A DNA stretch of 64,000 bases from Paenirhodobacter populi (GCF_004022215.1 NZ_SAUZ01000010.1:106510-170509); one strand, 5' to 3'. Positions 16,714 through 25,985 are shown, numbered from the stretch's first letter. Notes: generated from the sequence alone by a model not told the origin. Made by a program: numbers and translations.

Positions 16714-17750
16714 AGGGCCGGATCGTGATCCTTGGCGAATTGCGCGGGCTGGAAGCCGCCGCGCTGATGGTCGACGGGCGGCTGGAAGACCTGCTGGTCG
16801 ACAGTTCCGATGTCATGACGCTGGCGCCCGGCGCCATCTGCCGCGGCCGCGTGGACCGGCAGATGAAAGGGCAGGGCGGCGTATTCGTCCAGCTTCCGGG
16901 CGACGAGAAGGGCTTTCTGCGCGACGCCAAGGGGCTTTCCCCCGGTCAGTCGGTGGTCTGTCAGGTGACGGGCGGGACCGAGCCGGGCAAGGCGCTGCCG
17001 GTCTCGCTGCGGCTGCTGTTCAAGGGGCGCTACGGCATCGTCACGCCGGGCGCGCCGGGGATCAATGTCTCGCGCCGCATCCGGGACGAGGATCTGCGCG
17101 CCGATTTTCAGGCGCTGGCGCAGGTGGTGCTGGAAGGCTCCGATCTGGGGCTGATCCTGCGCTCCGCCTGCGAGGGCGCGGAGGATGGCGAGATCGTCGA
17201 GGATGTGGCCGCGCTGCGCGCGCTGGCCGAAGCGGTGCTGGCTGATGCCGAGGGCGGGCCCGAGCTGCTGGTCGATGCGGCCAGCCCGCATGAGGAAGCC
17301 TGGCGCGAATGGGCCGATCCCGCCCCGGACGAGGTGACGGAAGGCTTCGCCGACCATGGCGTGCCGGAGGCGGTGGACGAGCTGCTGTCGCCGCGTGTCG
17401 GCTTGCCGGGCGGCGGTCACATGATGATCGAGCCGACCCGCGCGCTGATCGCCGTCGATGTGAACACCGGGGCCGATACCTCGCCCGCCGCGTCGCTCAA
17501 GGCGAATATCGCCGCCGCCCGTGATCTGCCGCGGCAGTTGCGGTTGCGGGGTCTGGGCGGGCAGGTGGTCATCGACTTCGCCCCGATGCCCAAGAAGGAC
17601 CGCGCCACGCTGGAACAGCAGCTGCGCACCGCCTTCAAGGGCGAGGCCGCGGAAACCAGCCTTGCCGGCTGGACCCCGCTTGGCATGTTCGAACTGGTGC
17701 GCAAGCGCGACCGGGTCGCCCTGCGCGCGCTGCTGGAGGGACGGGAATGA
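16710..17750 (+). CDS. Short ribonuclease E/G family protein
   Basis: The 346-residue protein is a compact RNase E/G relative. It has an S1-like segment (about 40-90, with G-Q-G-G-V-F-V-Q-L), the catalytic A-V-D-V-N-T-G and a second acidic strand V-V-I-D-F-A-P-M-P. It lacks the C-terminal zinc-link and scaffold regions of full RNase E, and it is shorter than E. coli RNase G (489). Such short versions are usual downstream of maf in this order and probably act in RNA maturation. The start at 16710 overlaps the maf stop (ATGA), and the stop overlaps yacG. Confidence 0.85.
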   Translation: MKGRIVILGELRGLEAAALMVDGRLEDLLVDSSDVMTLAPGAICRGRVDRQMKGQGGVFVQLPGDEKGFLRDAKGLSPGQSVVCQVTGGTEPGKALPVSLRLLFKGRYGIVTPGAPGINVSRRIRDEDLRADFQALAQVVLEGSDLGLILRSACEGAEDGEIVEDVAALRALAEAVLADAEGGPELLVDAASPHEEAWREWADPAPDEVTEGFADHGVPEAVDELLSPRVGLPGGGHMMIEPTRALIAVDVNTGADTSPAASLKANIAAARDLPRQLRLRGLGGQVVIDFAPMPKKDRATLEQQLRTAFKGEAAETSLAGWTPLGMFELVRKRDRVALRALLEGRE

Positions 17751-17929
17751 GCTGTCCGATCTGTCACAAGGAAACCGATCCGAAATACCGCCCGTTCTGT
17801 TCCAAACGCTGCGCGGATATCGATCTGGCGAAATGGCTGAACGGGTCCTATGTGATCCCCGGAGATCTGGCCGAGGAAGAGGAACGCGCCCCGGACGGTC
17901 CGCCGGGTGGCGGTGATCCGATCCAGTGA
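17747..17929 (+). CDS. yacG: DNA gyrase inhibitor YacG, zinc-binding
   Basis: This 60-residue protein has the YacG zinc motif C-P-I-C-H and later F-C-S-K-R-C, followed by [10 protein letters not shown]. In E. coli YacG binds GyrB and inhibits gyrase. The tail is acidic and Pro/Gly-rich. It ends the infA operon, overlapping the RNase stop by 4 bases and followed 3 bases later by a strong terminator. Confidence 0.93.
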   Translation: MSCPICHKETDPKYRPFCSKRCADIDLAKWLNGSYVIPGDLAEEEERAPDGPPGGGDPIQ

Positions 17930-17932
17930 AAA

Positions 17933-17960
17933 GGCCGCCCGGTGGGCGGCCTTCGTCTTT
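17933..17960 (+). terminator. Intrinsic terminator of the infA operon
   Basis: GGCCGCCC (17933-17940), loop GGT, GGGCGGCC (17944-17951), then a T-rich run TTCGTCTTT. It separates yacG from the convergent rpoH gene and may serve both strands. Confidence 0.85.
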
Positions 17961-17985
17961 CTGTCGGGCTTTCTGTCCGGCGTCG

Positions 17986-18885
17986 TCAGGCGGGGATCGC
18001 CATCCCCTTGTCCTTCGCCAGAACGCGCATCCGGTTTTGCAGCTTTTCAAAGGCGCGCACCTCGATCTGGCGGATGCGTTCGCGCGACACGTCGTATTTC
18101 GTCGAAAGCTCTTCCAGCGTGACGGGTTCGTCGCGCAGGCGGCGTTCCATCAGGATGTCCCGTTCGCGTTCGTTCAGCACGTCCATCGCGGCGGTCAGCA
18201 TGGCACGGCGGGCCTCAAGCTCGTCCGCCTCGGCATAGGCGCCGGCCTGATCGGCATCCTGATCTTCCAGCCAGTCCTGCCACTGCGCGGCGCTGTCGCC
18301 TTCGCCAGACCCCACCTGCGCGTTGAGCGAGGCATCGCCCCCCGACAGGCGCCGGTTCATCTCGATCACCTCGGTCTCGGTGACGTTCAGATCATGGGCG
18401 ATCTTCTTTACCGCATCGGGGCGCAGGTCGCCGTCCTCATAGGCGCCGATCTTCGACTTGGCCTTGCGCAGGTTGAAGAACAACTTCTTCTGCGCCGAGG
18501 TGGTGCCCAGCTTCACCAGCGACCAGGACCGCAGGATGTATTCCTGGATCGCGGCGCGGATCCACCACATAGCATAGGTCGCCAGCCGGAAGCCCTTTTC
18601 CGGATCGAAGCGCTTGACCGCCTGCATCAGGCCCACGTTCGCCTCGGAAATCACCTCGGCCTGCGGCAGGCCGTAGCCGCGATAGCCCATGGCGATCTTC
18701 GCGGCGAGCCGCAGGTGCGAGGTGACAAGCTTATGCGCCGCTTCGGGATCTTCGTGGTCGACCCAGCGTTTGGCCAGCATGTATTCCTCTTCCGGTTCCA
18801 GAAGCGGAAACTTGCGGATTTCCTGCATGTAGCGGTTCAGGCCCTGTTCTGGGCTGGGCGCGGGCAGGTTTGCATAACTCGTCAT
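17986..18885 (-). CDS. rpoH: RNA polymerase heat-shock sigma factor (sigma-32 family)
   Basis: The 299-residue sigma factor directs transcription of heat-shock genes. Region 2 contains Y-G-L-P-Q-A-E-V-I-S-E-A-N-V-G-L-M-Q-A-V and R-L-A-T-Y-A-M-W-W-I-R-A; the RpoH box is Q-K-K-L-F-F-N-L-R-K; region 4 is L-N-E-R-E-R-D-I-L then V-S-R-E-R-I-R-Q-I-E. The start at 18885 has an AAAGGGA-type ribosome site. Rhodobacterales often carry two RpoH types; this one resembles the main type (RpoHI), but I cannot exclude the other. Confidence 0.93.
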   Translation of the reverse strand: MTSYANLPAPSPEQGLNRYMQEIRKFPLLEPEEEYMLAKRWVDHEDPEAAHKLVTSHLRLAAKIAMGYRGYGLPQAEVISEANVGLMQAVKRFDPEKGFRLATYAMWWIRAAIQEYILRSWSLVKLGTTSAQKKLFFNLRKAKSKIGAYEDGDLRPDAVKKIAHDLNVTETEVIEMNRRLSGGDASLNAQVGSGEGDSAAQWQDWLEDQDADQAGAYAEADELEARRAMLTAAMDVLNERERDILMERRLRDEPVTLEELSTKYDVSRERIRQIEVRAFEKLQNRMRVLAKDKGMAIPA

Positions 18886-19033
18886 ATGTCCCTTTCTTTC
18901 TCCCGTTCCGGCCGGCGGACTCCCGGATCTGGGACTGCCGCTGGCGGGTTTCAAGGCGTGGGGGATGATCACACTCTCGGATTCATAACGCAGGATGCAG
19001 GGGGTTCCGTTCCCTGTCTAGCGCCTATTACAT

Positions 19034-19059
19034 AAAAGTGAACGGTGTTGTTTACTTTT
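19034..19059 (-). terminator. Terminator overlapping the end of the pseudouridine synthase gene
   Basis: On the minus strand AAAAGTAAAC pairs with GTTCACTTTT around a 6-base loop (one G-T wobble). The left arm includes the TAA stop of the synthase gene, and the right arm ends in four T residues. Confidence 0.55.
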
Positions 19060-20098
19060 TCGCGCTCGTATTTCCGCCCGCGCCGGCCCGCAGAACGGCC
19101 AGAAGCGCCTCGATATCCGCCGGCAGCGGTGAGGAGAAGCTGAGCGTCTCACCGCTGACCGGATGGACGAATCCCAGCGTCGCGGCATGCAGCGCCTGAC
19201 GTGGAAACAGGGCGGCCGCCTCGGCCGCCGCCTCGCCCACCACCTTGGCGGGCAGCCGGCGCCGGCCGCCATAGGTCGGATCGCCGATCAGCCCGTGGCC
19301 GGCATGGGCCATATGGGCGCGGATCTGATGCGTGCGCCCGGTTTCCAGCCAGCAATCGACCAGCGCGGCGGCGCCGGCGAAATCCTCGACCACGCGGGCG
19401 CGGGTGACGGCGTGGCGGCCACCCTCGAAGATCACCGCCTGCCGCTGCCGGTCGGTCTTGTGGCGCGCCAACTGCGAGGTGATCTTCAGCACGTTTCCGG
19501 CCTCGAAACTGACGCCGCGCGTGCCGCGCAGGCGCGGATCGGCGGCATCGGGCGTGCCATGCACCACGGCCAGATAGTGGCGGTGGACGCTGTGCTTCTC
19601 GAACTGCGCGGCCAGCCCGTGATGCGCCCGGTCGGATTTCGCCACGACCAGCAGGCCCGAGGTATCCTTGTCGATGCGGTGGACGATCCCCGGCCGCGCC
19701 TCGCCGCCGATGCCCGACAGGTTGCCGCCGAAATGATGCAACAGCGCATTGACCAGCGTCCCCTCGGGCGAGCCGGGCGCGGGATGCACCACCAGCCCCG
19801 CGGGCTTGTCGATGACGATCAGGTCGGCATCCTCCCACACCACGGTCAGGGGGATGTCCTGCGCCTGCGTCTCGACCGGGCGCGGCGCCTCAAGGGCGAT
19901 CTCGTAGACCTCGCCCTCCGCCACCTTGGCCTTCTGGTCGGTCACCGGGGTGCCGTCCTTCGTCACCGCCCCCTCGGCGATCAGCTTCGCCAGACGCGAC
20001 CGCGACAGCGCCGCTTCCTCTGGCACAAGGGCCGCCAAGGCCTTATCAAGGCGGTCGGCGGGGGGGTCCCCGATTTCGATGCGAAGGATATCCGACAT
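19052..20098 (-). CDS. rluD: RluA/RluD-family 23S rRNA pseudouridine synthase
   Basis: The 348-residue enzyme isomerises uridines in rRNA. An S4-like N-terminal domain (R-L-A-K-L-I-A-E-G-A-V) precedes the catalytic domain with H-R-I-D-K-D-T-S-G-L-L-V-V-A-K, including the catalytic Asp, and the C-terminal L-E-T-G-R-T-H-Q-I-R-A-H. Domain layout and length match RluD rather than the shorter RluA. The start at 20098 (M-S-D-I-L) has GGAAGG upstream and shares bases with the start codon of the divergent gene at 20097. Confidence 0.88.
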   Translation of the reverse strand: MSDILRIEIGDPPADRLDKALAALVPEEAALSRSRLAKLIAEGAVTKDGTPVTDQKAKVAEGEVYEIALEAPRPVETQAQDIPLTVVWEDADLIVIDKPAGLVVHPAPGSPEGTLVNALLHHFGGNLSGIGGEARPGIVHRIDKDTSGLLVVAKSDRAHHGLAAQFEKHSVHRHYLAVVHGTPDAADPRLRGTRGVSFEAGNVLKITSQLARHKTDRQRQAVIFEGGRHAVTRARVVEDFAGAAALVDCWLETGRTHQIRAHMAHAGHGLIGDPTYGGRRRLPAKVVGEAAAEAAALFPRQALHAATLGFVHPVSGETLSFSSPLPADIEALLAVLRAGAGGNTSAKK

Positions 20099-20399
20099 GA
20101 CGCCTTCCGATCCGGCTGAGGTTCCGGTGCCGCTGCTCCGGTTCCTGAAATTGCTGGTGACGGCGCTGGCCGTCACGATGATCCTCGGGCTTGTAGCGAT
20201 CATCTGGCTGCTTGTCACCCGCCTGCCGGGGGCGCCGGTGCTGCCGGCGCTGCCCGAAGCCATCCAGTTGCCCAAAGGCGCCACCGCCCGCAGTCTCAGC
20301 TTCGCAGGCGACCGGATCGTGGTGCTGACGCAAGACGACCGGGTGCTGGTCTACCGCGCCGACGGCGCCCTGATCGGCGAAACGAGGATCGCGCCATGA
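20097..20399 (+). CDS. Small membrane protein, DUF6476-like
   Basis: This 100-residue protein has a Pro/Asp-rich N-terminus, one membrane helix (about residues 14-43, [12 protein letters not shown]), and a periplasm-side domain with [14 protein letters not shown] then R-V-L-V-Y-R-A-D-G. It resembles the DUF6476 proteins found next to RluA-type genes in Rhodobacterales; its function is unknown. The ATG overlaps the start codon of the opposite-strand synthase by two bases, and AAGGA lies in front of it. It overlaps the NUDIX gene by 4 bases, so the two are probably co-transcribed. Confidence 0.75.
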   Translation: MTPSDPAEVPVPLLRFLKLLVTALAVTMILGLVAIIWLLVTRLPGAPVLPALPEAIQLPKGATARSLSFAGDRIVVLTQDDRVLVYRADGALIGETRIAP

Positions 20400-20830
20400 A
20401 CATTCCGCGCCTCGGGGTTCTGGCCGTGACGATCCGCGGCGACGAGGTGGCGCTCGTCCAGCGCCGCCACCCGCCCGCCGCCGGAACATGGGGCTTTCCG
20501 GGCGGCAAGGTCGAATGGGGCGAAACGATCTTCGAGGCCGCCCTGCGCGAACTGCATGAGGAAACCGGCCTTCTCGCCGATCCGGGGCCGGTGCTGACCA
20601 GCCTCGACGCGCTCAGCCGCGATGCCGCGGGCAAGGTCGCCTTCCACTATCACCTGGTCGCGGTGGGCTGCCACTGGCGCGCGGGCGAGCCTCTGGCCGC
20701 CGACGACGCGATGGCGGCGCAATGGGCGCGGATCGAGGATGTCCTCGCCCACCGCCTGCCGCAAAGCCCCGCGATGGTCGAGGGCGTCGATGACGTCCTG
20801 CGCCACGCCCTCGTTTGGGCGCGCAGCTAG
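20396..20830 (+). CDS. NUDIX hydrolase
   Basis: The 144-residue protein has a complete Nudix box spread over [14 protein letters not shown] and H-E-E-T-G-L (about residues 38-60), which coordinates Mg for pyrophosphate hydrolysis. The short length and lack of extra domains fit the MutT/ADP-ribose pyrophosphatase-like group; the substrate is not predictable. Its start overlaps the DUF6476-like gene by 4 bases. A structured intergenic repeat (20966-21028) follows it. Confidence 0.88.
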   Translation: MNIPRLGVLAVTIRGDEVALVQRRHPPAAGTWGFPGGKVEWGETIFEAALRELHEETGLLADPGPVLTSLDALSRDAAGKVAFHYHLVAVGCHWRAGEPLAADDAMAAQWARIEDVLAHRLPQSPAMVEGVDDVLRHALVWARS

Positions 20831-20965
20831 CAAACCCACGCCCGGAACCCGGTCCCATGATGCCGCACGACCGAAAACCGCGCGCCGCCCGGACCCCGCT
20901 GCATCCGGTCAAAACCGTTGCGTCCAATCCGCTTCAGGGCATCCTCGACAGACGCCCCTTCTGCC

Positions 20966-21028
20966 ATTCATCTTTCCATAAATATCCCGGGGGTGAGCGG
21001 CTTCAGCCGCGAGGGGGCTGGCCCCCTC
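20966..21028 (+). repeat. Dispersed structured repeat, copy A
   Basis: The core ATAAATATCCCGGGGGTGA ends at 20996. Hairpin 1 is GCGGC-TTCA-GCCGC (20997-21010) and hairpin 2 is GAGGGGGC-TG-GCCCCCTC (21011-21028). It lies between the convergent NUDIX and ubiK genes. Copies B, C and D are at 38822, 49966 and 59932. Confidence 0.8.
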
Positions 21029-21046
21029 ACTCCGCCCCCACAAGGC

Positions 21047-21310
21047 TCAGACCTTCGGAGCTTCCGCCGAAGCCTTCGCCTCCAGCGCATCGAGCCGCAC
21101 CTTCAGTGCCTCGTTCTCCTCGCGCGCCTTCTGTGCCATCGCCTTCACTGCGTCGAATTCCTCGCGCGTGACGAAATCGCGCTCGGCGAGCCAGCGGTCC
21201 ATCCAGCTTTTCATCGCCGTCTCCGCCTCGGTCCGCGCGCCTTGCGCGACGCCCATGGCATTGGTCATCAGCTTGGACATCTCGTCGAAGAACTTGTTCT
21301 GGGCGCTCAT
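21047..21310 (-). CDS. ubiK: Ubiquinone biosynthesis accessory factor UbiK
   Basis: The 87-residue helical protein (YqiC/BMFP family) begins Q-N-K-F-F-D-E-M-S-K-L-M-T-N-A-M-G and ends with a coiled coil (R-E-E-F-D-A-V-K, then A-R-E-E-N-E-A-L). UbiK supports the ubiquinone (Q) biosynthesis complex together with UbiJ; oligomerisation through the C-terminal coil is known. It stands alone on the minus strand, divergent from lgt. Confidence 0.85.
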   Translation of the reverse strand: MSAQNKFFDEMSKLMTNAMGVAQGARTEAETAMKSWMDRWLAERDFVTREEFDAVKAMAQKAREENEALKVRLDALEAKASAEAPKV

Positions 21311-21427
21311 CGTGGATCCTCTGGGTCACGGGGTTTTGCCCTATATGGGCGGAGGCGGGTGCAGACACAAGGTTGACTTGGCCGCGCGGGCCATGCTTCC
21401 TGCCGCCGCAACCTGCCGGAGCATATC

Positions 21428-22306
21428 ATGGCCATCGCCTTCCCCGAGATCGACCCCAATGCCTTCGTCATTCCGGGGCTGGGCCTGCCGATCCGCTGGT
21501 ATGCGCTGGCCTATATCGGCGGGCTGGTCGCGGGCTGGCTGATCATCACGCGGCTGATGAAGCGCCCGGCACTCTGGGGCGGCACCCCGCCGATGCAGCC
21601 CAAGCAGGTCGAGGACCTGCTGACATGGGTCGTGGCGGGGGTGGTGCTGGGCGGGCGGCTCGGTTTCGTGCTGTTCTACGAGCCGGGCTATTACCTGACC
21701 CATCCGCTTGAGATCCTCAAGGTCTGGCAGGGGGGAATGTCGTTCCACGGCGGCTTCCTCGGCACGGTGGTGGCGATCGTCGCCTTCTGCCTGCGCCACC
21801 GGCTGCCGATCCTCAGCGTGGGCGACGCGGCGGCGCTGGTCACGCCGATCGGGCTGCTGCTCGGGCGGATCGCGAATTTCATCAAGCCCGAACTCTGGGG
21901 CCGTCCGACCGATGTGCCATGGGGCGTGATCTTCCCGGTCGAGGCCGCGCAATATTGCGAAGGCATCGCCGGGCAGGTGGATGGCATCTGCGCGCGCCAT
22001 CCCTCGCAGCTGTATGAGGCGGGGCTGGAGGGGCTGCTCCTTGGTGCCATTCTGGTGGCGCTGGTCTGGGGGGCGGGGGCGCTGCGCCGCCCCGGCACGG
22101 TCTTCGGCGTGTTCCTGATCGGCTACGGGCTTGCGCGCGGCTTCGTGGAATTCTTCCGCCAGCCCGATGCGCAGTTTCAGGGGCCGGGCAATCCGCTGGG
22201 CTACGCGCTGCAATTCGGGGACTATGGGCTGACGATGGGGCAGATCCTGTCCTTGCCGATGATCCTTGCGGGGCTGATCCTCGTGCTGAGGGCACGGCGC
22301 GCGTGA
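21428..22306 (+). CDS. lgt: Prolipoprotein diacylglyceryl transferase
   Basis: The 292-residue inner-membrane enzyme attaches diacylglycerol to the lipobox Cys of prelipoproteins. It has several membrane helices and the Lgt signature [21 protein letters not shown] and a later [16 protein letters not shown]. Asn in the signature and Glu in Y-E are conserved. Its stop overlaps the midA start by 4 bases, giving the lgt-midA-pgeF operon common in alphaproteobacteria. Confidence 0.95.
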   Translation: MAIAFPEIDPNAFVIPGLGLPIRWYALAYIGGLVAGWLIITRLMKRPALWGGTPPMQPKQVEDLLTWVVAGVVLGGRLGFVLFYEPGYYLTHPLEILKVWQGGMSFHGGFLGTVVAIVAFCLRHRLPILSVGDAAALVTPIGLLLGRIANFIKPELWGRPTDVPWGVIFPVEAAQYCEGIAGQVDGICARHPSQLYEAGLEGLLLGAILVALVWGAGALRRPGTVFGVFLIGYGLARGFVEFFRQPDAQFQGPGNPLGYALQFGDYGLTMGQILSLPMILAGLILVLRARRA

Positions 22307-23382
22307 CGGCGCTTGGCGATATCCTCGCGCGGCGGATCGCGCTCGAAGGGCCGATGCGGCTCGACCACTACATGGCGGAATGCCTGCTGCACCCGGACCA
22401 CGGCTATTACGCGACGCGCGACCCGTTCGGACGGGCCGGGGATTTCATCACCGCGCCGGAAATCAGCCAGATGTTCGGCGAGATGCTGGGCCTCTGCCTC
22501 GCGCAGGTCTGGCTGGATCAGGGGCGCCCCGCGCCCTTCGCGCTGGCGGAATGCGGTCCGGGGCGCGGCACGCTGATGGCCGACATGCTGCGCGCGATGC
22601 GCGCCGTGCCGGGCATGACCGGGGCGGCGCAGGTGCATCTGGTCGAGGCCTCGTCCACCCTGCGCGCGGTGCAGCGCGACCGGCTGCGCGGTCATGCCAC
22701 AAGCTGGCACGATACGGTCGAGACGCTGCCCGAAATGCCGCTTTTCCTCGTCGCCAACGAATTCTTCGACGCCCTGCCGATCCGCCAGTTCGAACGCCGC
22801 GGCGCGATGTGGGCCGAACGGCAGGTGGGGCTGGCGGACCACAGGCTGGCGCCCGGACTTGCGCCGCCGGTGCCCTTCGCGCCGTTGCAGGAGCGGCTGA
22901 ACGACACGCGCGAGGGGGATATCGTTGAGACCTGTCCCGCCGCTGAACCGATCGTCGCGGCGATCGCGGGCCGGATCGCGCGGCACGGCGGGGCGGCGAT
23001 CTTCGTCGATTACGGCGACTGGCGCAGCCTTGGCGATACCTTTCAGGCGCTGAAGGATCATCGGCCCTGCGATCCCTTCGCCGCGCCCGGTGAGGCCGAT
23101 CTGACCGCCCATGTCGCCTTCGAGCTGCTGGCCCGCGCCGCGCGCGCGCAGGGCGCGGCGGTCAGCGCGCTGGTGCCGCAGGGCGTGCTGCTGGAACGGC
23201 TGGGCATCACGGCGCGCGCGCAGGCACTTGCGCAAGGATTGGCCGGTGCGGCGCTGGAAAATCACGTCGCGGCGCATCGGCGCTTGACCCACCCGGCGGA
23301 AATGGGACAGTTGTTCCGGACGCTGGCGATCCATCCACGGCAGGCCACCCTCCCACCGGGATTCGACGCGGCGAAGGTTTGA
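22303..23382 (+). CDS. SAM-dependent methyltransferase, MidA/NDUFAF7 family
   Basis: The 359-residue protein belongs to the NDUFAF7/MidA arginine methyltransferase family; the mitochondrial member methylates a complex I subunit. Visible motifs are [13 protein letters not shown], the SAM loop [23 protein letters not shown] and I-F-V-D-Y-G-D. The start is GTG within the lgt overlap. The bacterial target is not demonstrated; the complex I role is inferred from the eukaryotic homologue. Confidence 0.85.
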   Translation: MTALGDILARRIALEGPMRLDHYMAECLLHPDHGYYATRDPFGRAGDFITAPEISQMFGEMLGLCLAQVWLDQGRPAPFALAECGPGRGTLMADMLRAMRAVPGMTGAAQVHLVEASSTLRAVQRDRLRGHATSWHDTVETLPEMPLFLVANEFFDALPIRQFERRGAMWAERQVGLADHRLAPGLAPPVPFAPLQERLNDTREGDIVETCPAAEPIVAAIAGRIARHGGAAIFVDYGDWRSLGDTFQALKDHRPCDPFAAPGEADLTAHVAFELLARAARAQGAAVSALVPQGVLLERLGITARAQALAQGLAGAALENHVAAHRRLTHPAEMGQLFRTLAIHPRQATLPPGFDAAKV

Positions 23383-23391
23383 TACGAGACG

Positions 23392-24153
23392 ATGGCGACC
23401 ACACTCGAAATTCTGAAATCACCTGCGCTTTCCGGTGTTTCGCACGGGTTCTTCACGCGGAAGGGCGGGGCCTCCTCGGGCATATTCCAGGGGCTGAACT
23501 GCGGCCACGGATCCTCGGACCAGCGCGAGATCGTGATGCTGAACCGGACCCGCGTGGCGACTGCGATGCATGTCGCGCCCGAGGCGATGGTGGGCATGAA
23601 CCAGACCCATTCCGCCGATGTCGCGGTGATCGACGCCGTGCCTGCCGCGCTGCCCGCCGTGGATGCGCTGGTCACGGCGACGCCCGGCCTGTTGTTGACG
23701 GTGCTGACGGCGGATTGCCAGCCGGTGCTGTTCGCCGACCGCGAGGCGGGCGTGATCGGCGCCGCCCATGCCGGCTGGAAGGGCGCGCTGAACGGCGTGC
23801 TGGAGGCGACCCTCGACGCGATGGAGGGGCTTGGCGCCGCGCGCGGCCGGATCACCGCCGTCATCGGCCCCTGCATCTCGCAGCGCGCCTATGAGGTCGG
23901 CGAGGATTTCATGCAGACCTTCCTGATGGAGGATGATGCCTACGGGCGCTTCTTCTCGGGCGGGCCGAACGGCCGGCCGATGTTCGACCTGCCGTCCTTC
24001 GGCCTCCATCGTCTGCGTGAAGCGGGCGTGGGCGAGGCCGAATGGATCGGCCGCTGCACCTATTCGGATCCCGACCGCTTCTATTCCTATCGCCGCGCCA
24101 CCCATCGCGGGGAGGCGGATTACGGGCGGCTGATCTCGGTCATCGGGCTCTGA
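23392..24153 (+). CDS. pgeF: Peptidoglycan editing factor PgeF (multicopper-fold, YfiH family)
   Basis: The 253-residue protein is a YfiH/RlmL-type laccase-domain enzyme, now linked to removal of misincorporated amino acids in cell wall precursors. Zinc/active-site motifs are N-Q-T-H-S-A-D-V, T-A-D-C-Q-P-V-L and H-A-G-W-K-G. It ends the lgt operon, 9 bases after midA. A strong bidirectional hairpin follows at 24174. Confidence 0.9.
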   Translation: MATTLEILKSPALSGVSHGFFTRKGGASSGIFQGLNCGHGSSDQREIVMLNRTRVATAMHVAPEAMVGMNQTHSADVAVIDAVPAALPAVDALVTATPGLLLTVLTADCQPVLFADREAGVIGAAHAGWKGALNGVLEATLDAMEGLGAARGRITAVIGPCISQRAYEVGEDFMQTFLMEDDAYGRFFSGGPNGRPMFDLPSFGLHRLREAGVGEAEWIGRCTYSDPDRFYSYRRATHRGEADYGRLISVIGL

Positions 24154-24173
24154 CGCGGCGCGGCGCAAACGAA

Positions 24174-24198
24174 AGGGGCCCGACGGAACCGGGCCCCT
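24174..24198. terminator. Bidirectional terminator after pgeF
   Basis: AGGGGCCCG (24174-24182) pairs with CGGGCCCCT (24190-24198) around ACGGAAC. An A/T-rich run lies on each side (TTTCGTTT on the minus strand), so it can end both pgeF and the minus-strand gene at 24222. Confidence 0.75.
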
Positions 24199-24221
24199 GA
24201 AAAGGATCTGCGAAAAGGAGT

Positions 24222-24383
24222 TCAGGCCTTGTCGCCGGCCTTGCGGTCGTCCGGCGTATCGGTGTTGGCGCTTTGCACCGCGGGAGTTGCGGGCACGCCG
24301 CCGGTCGGCTGGGATTGGAACAACACGGGGACAGCAAATCCGCCCATCGCGACGAACGTCAACACGGCATTCTTCACATGCAT
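24222..24383 (-). CDS. Small membrane or secreted protein, unknown
   Basis: A 53-residue frame with a good ribosome site (GGAGAGACAGGA before ATG at 24383). It starts M-H-V-K-N-A-V-L-T-F-V-A-M-G-G-F, a single hydrophobic segment that may be a membrane anchor or signal peptide, followed by a Pro/Thr/Asp-rich tail ending in D-D-R-K-A-G-D-K-A. A terminator lies directly downstream. No family is recognised. Support is the start region, the hydrophobic segment and the terminator. Confidence 0.5.
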   Translation of the reverse strand: MHVKNAVLTFVAMGGFAVPVLFQSQPTGGVPATPAVQSANTDTPDDRKAGDKA

Positions 24384-24528
24384 TCCTGTCTCTCCAATAA
24401 CTGTGGGGGAGCGATATGGGCAGGCATGGCCTGCGCAGGGTGATATCGCTAACGTTGGGGAATATACATCAAACGCTCCCCGGATCAAGGGGCAAGCGGG
24501 GCAGGGGCGGAAACCGGCCGAAAGGGGC

Positions 24529-24711
24529 TCAGCGGACGTCGCGGGCCTTGGCGAAGGCGGGTTCGTAGCAGGCCTGCCAGCCGGGGCTGTCCTGTGTCAG
24601 GCCCTGCTGGCTGCATTGCGCCGCCGCGCGCTGCGCGTAAAGCGCGTCGAGCGCATTGCCTGAACCGCAACCGGCCAGCAGCAGGGCGAGCGAGATGGCT
24701 GCGTATTTCAT
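24529..24711 (-). CDS. Small lipoprotein
   Basis: The 60-residue product has a lipoprotein signal M-K-Y-A-A-I-S-L-A-L-L-L-A-G-C with the lipobox Cys at residue 15, then a short mature part with two further Cys residues (A-Q-C-S-Q and W-Q-A-C-Y). GGAGGA precedes the start. It resembles short lipoproteins common in Rhodobacterales with no assigned role. The 357 bases upstream to the tRNA gene contain nothing I can support. Confidence 0.65.
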   Translation of the reverse strand: MKYAAISLALLLAGCGSGNALDALYAQRAAAQCSQQGLTQDSPGWQACYEPAFAKARDVR

Positions 24712-25068
24712 CGAATCCTCCGTTCAGCACCGGGAGGATACGCAGCCGCCGCCGCACGGGCAACCGCATAAGAATGTCGGCGCGGAATTGTGCGCGGTGG
24801 CGGCGTTTCACCGCGCGGTTCAAGGGATTTGCCGATGGGCGGGCATGGAAGGGCGAATGAAGAACGCCGCTTAAGACGCAGACAGATAAGGAGAAATCGT
24901 TCCATTTCACAGGGCCTTGAATGGAATGGTTCGCCCGCTCTGCCTTTTCACAGCTTGTCGGAGGCCGGTTTCGGGACCTGCGGCGGAGGGGATGGATTGC
25001 GGCACGAGGGGGACGGCGGCAGTCCTTCACCGATCCGGACAGTGATGACCTTCACGGAGGAAAGACAT

Positions 25069-25144
25069 TGGTGCCGCGTGAGGGGATCGAACCCACGACC
25101 TTCGCTTTACAAGAGCGCTGCTCTACCAGCTGAGCTAACGCGGC
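25069..25144 (-). tRNA. tRNA-Thr (anticodon TGT)
   Basis: On the minus strand the 7-base acceptor stem GCCGCGT pairs with ACGCGGC. The D-loop contains AGCTCAGCTGGTAGAGC, the anticodon loop reads CT-TGT-AA, and the T-loop has GGTTCGATCC. CCA is encoded at 25069-25071. Anticodon TGT reads ACA threonine codons. Confidence 0.95.
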
Positions 25145-25771
25145 ATGTCCGTTTCCTTCGGTGCCGAGCCGGCATCCACCGGACCCGGGTTTTCATGGCA
25201 GCGCTGCGAAAACACGAGGGGACAGCCGCTCCTAACATGGCATGCCGACTGCTGCAACAACCGGGCGTGGCTCGGTCGGGTTTTGCGGTGTGTTCAGGCA
25301 GGATAGGGTTCGGATTGTGGCGCCGAAAGCCGCCGCTGGGGCGAATCCGGGGCCTGCGTCCCGCGCCGGATGCCCGGCGCGGAATCGGCCGTTCCGGGCC
25401 TGAGCAGGACGCCCGTGATCTTCCGCCAGCCGCCCAGTTGCCGAACACATCGGCAGGGAGTGTCGTTTTCGCCGGGAATCGATCATTCCGCGGTATCGCG
25501 GAACATGATCCGGGTTCGCTATCCCGTTGCGGTGTTGTACTGTGCCGTACAGTAATAGCGTTCGGTGTAACGGTCGCGCTCCCCTGTGCTGTCAACCGGA
25601 TTTCCGGGAAGATGTCCTTGCGGACGCCCTTGACGCGCCCTTTCGGGGGGCGCTCAAGGTGGGGCTGGTCTTCCGCGGCGGCATTCGGGTCGGGGTGGTT
25701 CCGGCGCAGGATGCCGGTCCCGGTGGCCGGAACATTCCGTCCTGATGCGCCGGGATCGGGAGTTTTCGTTG
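25145..25771. other. Intergenic stretch without a supported gene
   Basis: These 627 bases upstream of the tRNA show no frame with convincing start, composition or family match. The only structured element I see is the palindrome at 25538-25554. Confidence 0.4.
25538..25554. promoter_or_regulatory. Operator-like palindrome
   Basis: TACTGT-GCCGT-ACAGTA is a perfect 6+6 inverted repeat, of the size and spacing bound by TetR- or LuxR-type regulators. It lies about 220 bases upstream of the small membrane protein gene at 25772. No regulator gene is adjacent. Confidence 0.35.
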
Positions 25772-25963
25772 ATGGACCAGTTGTTGTCGATTCTCTGCCG
25801 GGCGGCTTTCGTCATCGGGGGAGGTTGGGTGGCAATGTCCGGCACCATTGCCATCTGCATCGCCGTCAACCGGGGCCGGCAGTCCTATCTTGCGCCGATG
25901 CTGCTGCGCGGGGCCGCTGCCGCGTTTTTGTGGCTGGTCTTGTGCCTATGGTATTTCTCATGA
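25772..25963 (+). CDS. Small two-helix membrane protein, unknown
   Basis: A 63-residue frame starting M-D-Q-L-L-S-I-L-C-R, preceded by GGGAG at workable spacing. It shows two hydrophobic segments (A-F-V-I-G-G-G-W-V-A-M-S-G-T-I-A-I and L-R-G-A-A-A-A-F-L-W-L-V-L) separated by a basic loop. No family is recognised. It converges on fdhE with a 22-base gap. It could be spurious, but the ribosome site and clean membrane topology argue for a real gene. Confidence 0.45.
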   Translation: MDQLLSILCRAAFVIGGGWVAMSGTIAICIAVNRGRQSYLAPMLLRGAAAAFLWLVLCLWYFS

Positions 25964-25985
25964 CAGGGCCGTCCGGCCTTTGGCG

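Noticed and set aside
24921..25133. Plus-strand frame of 70 codons near the tRNA
   Set aside because: Its 3' part is the complement of the tRNA-Thr gene, so it is spurious.
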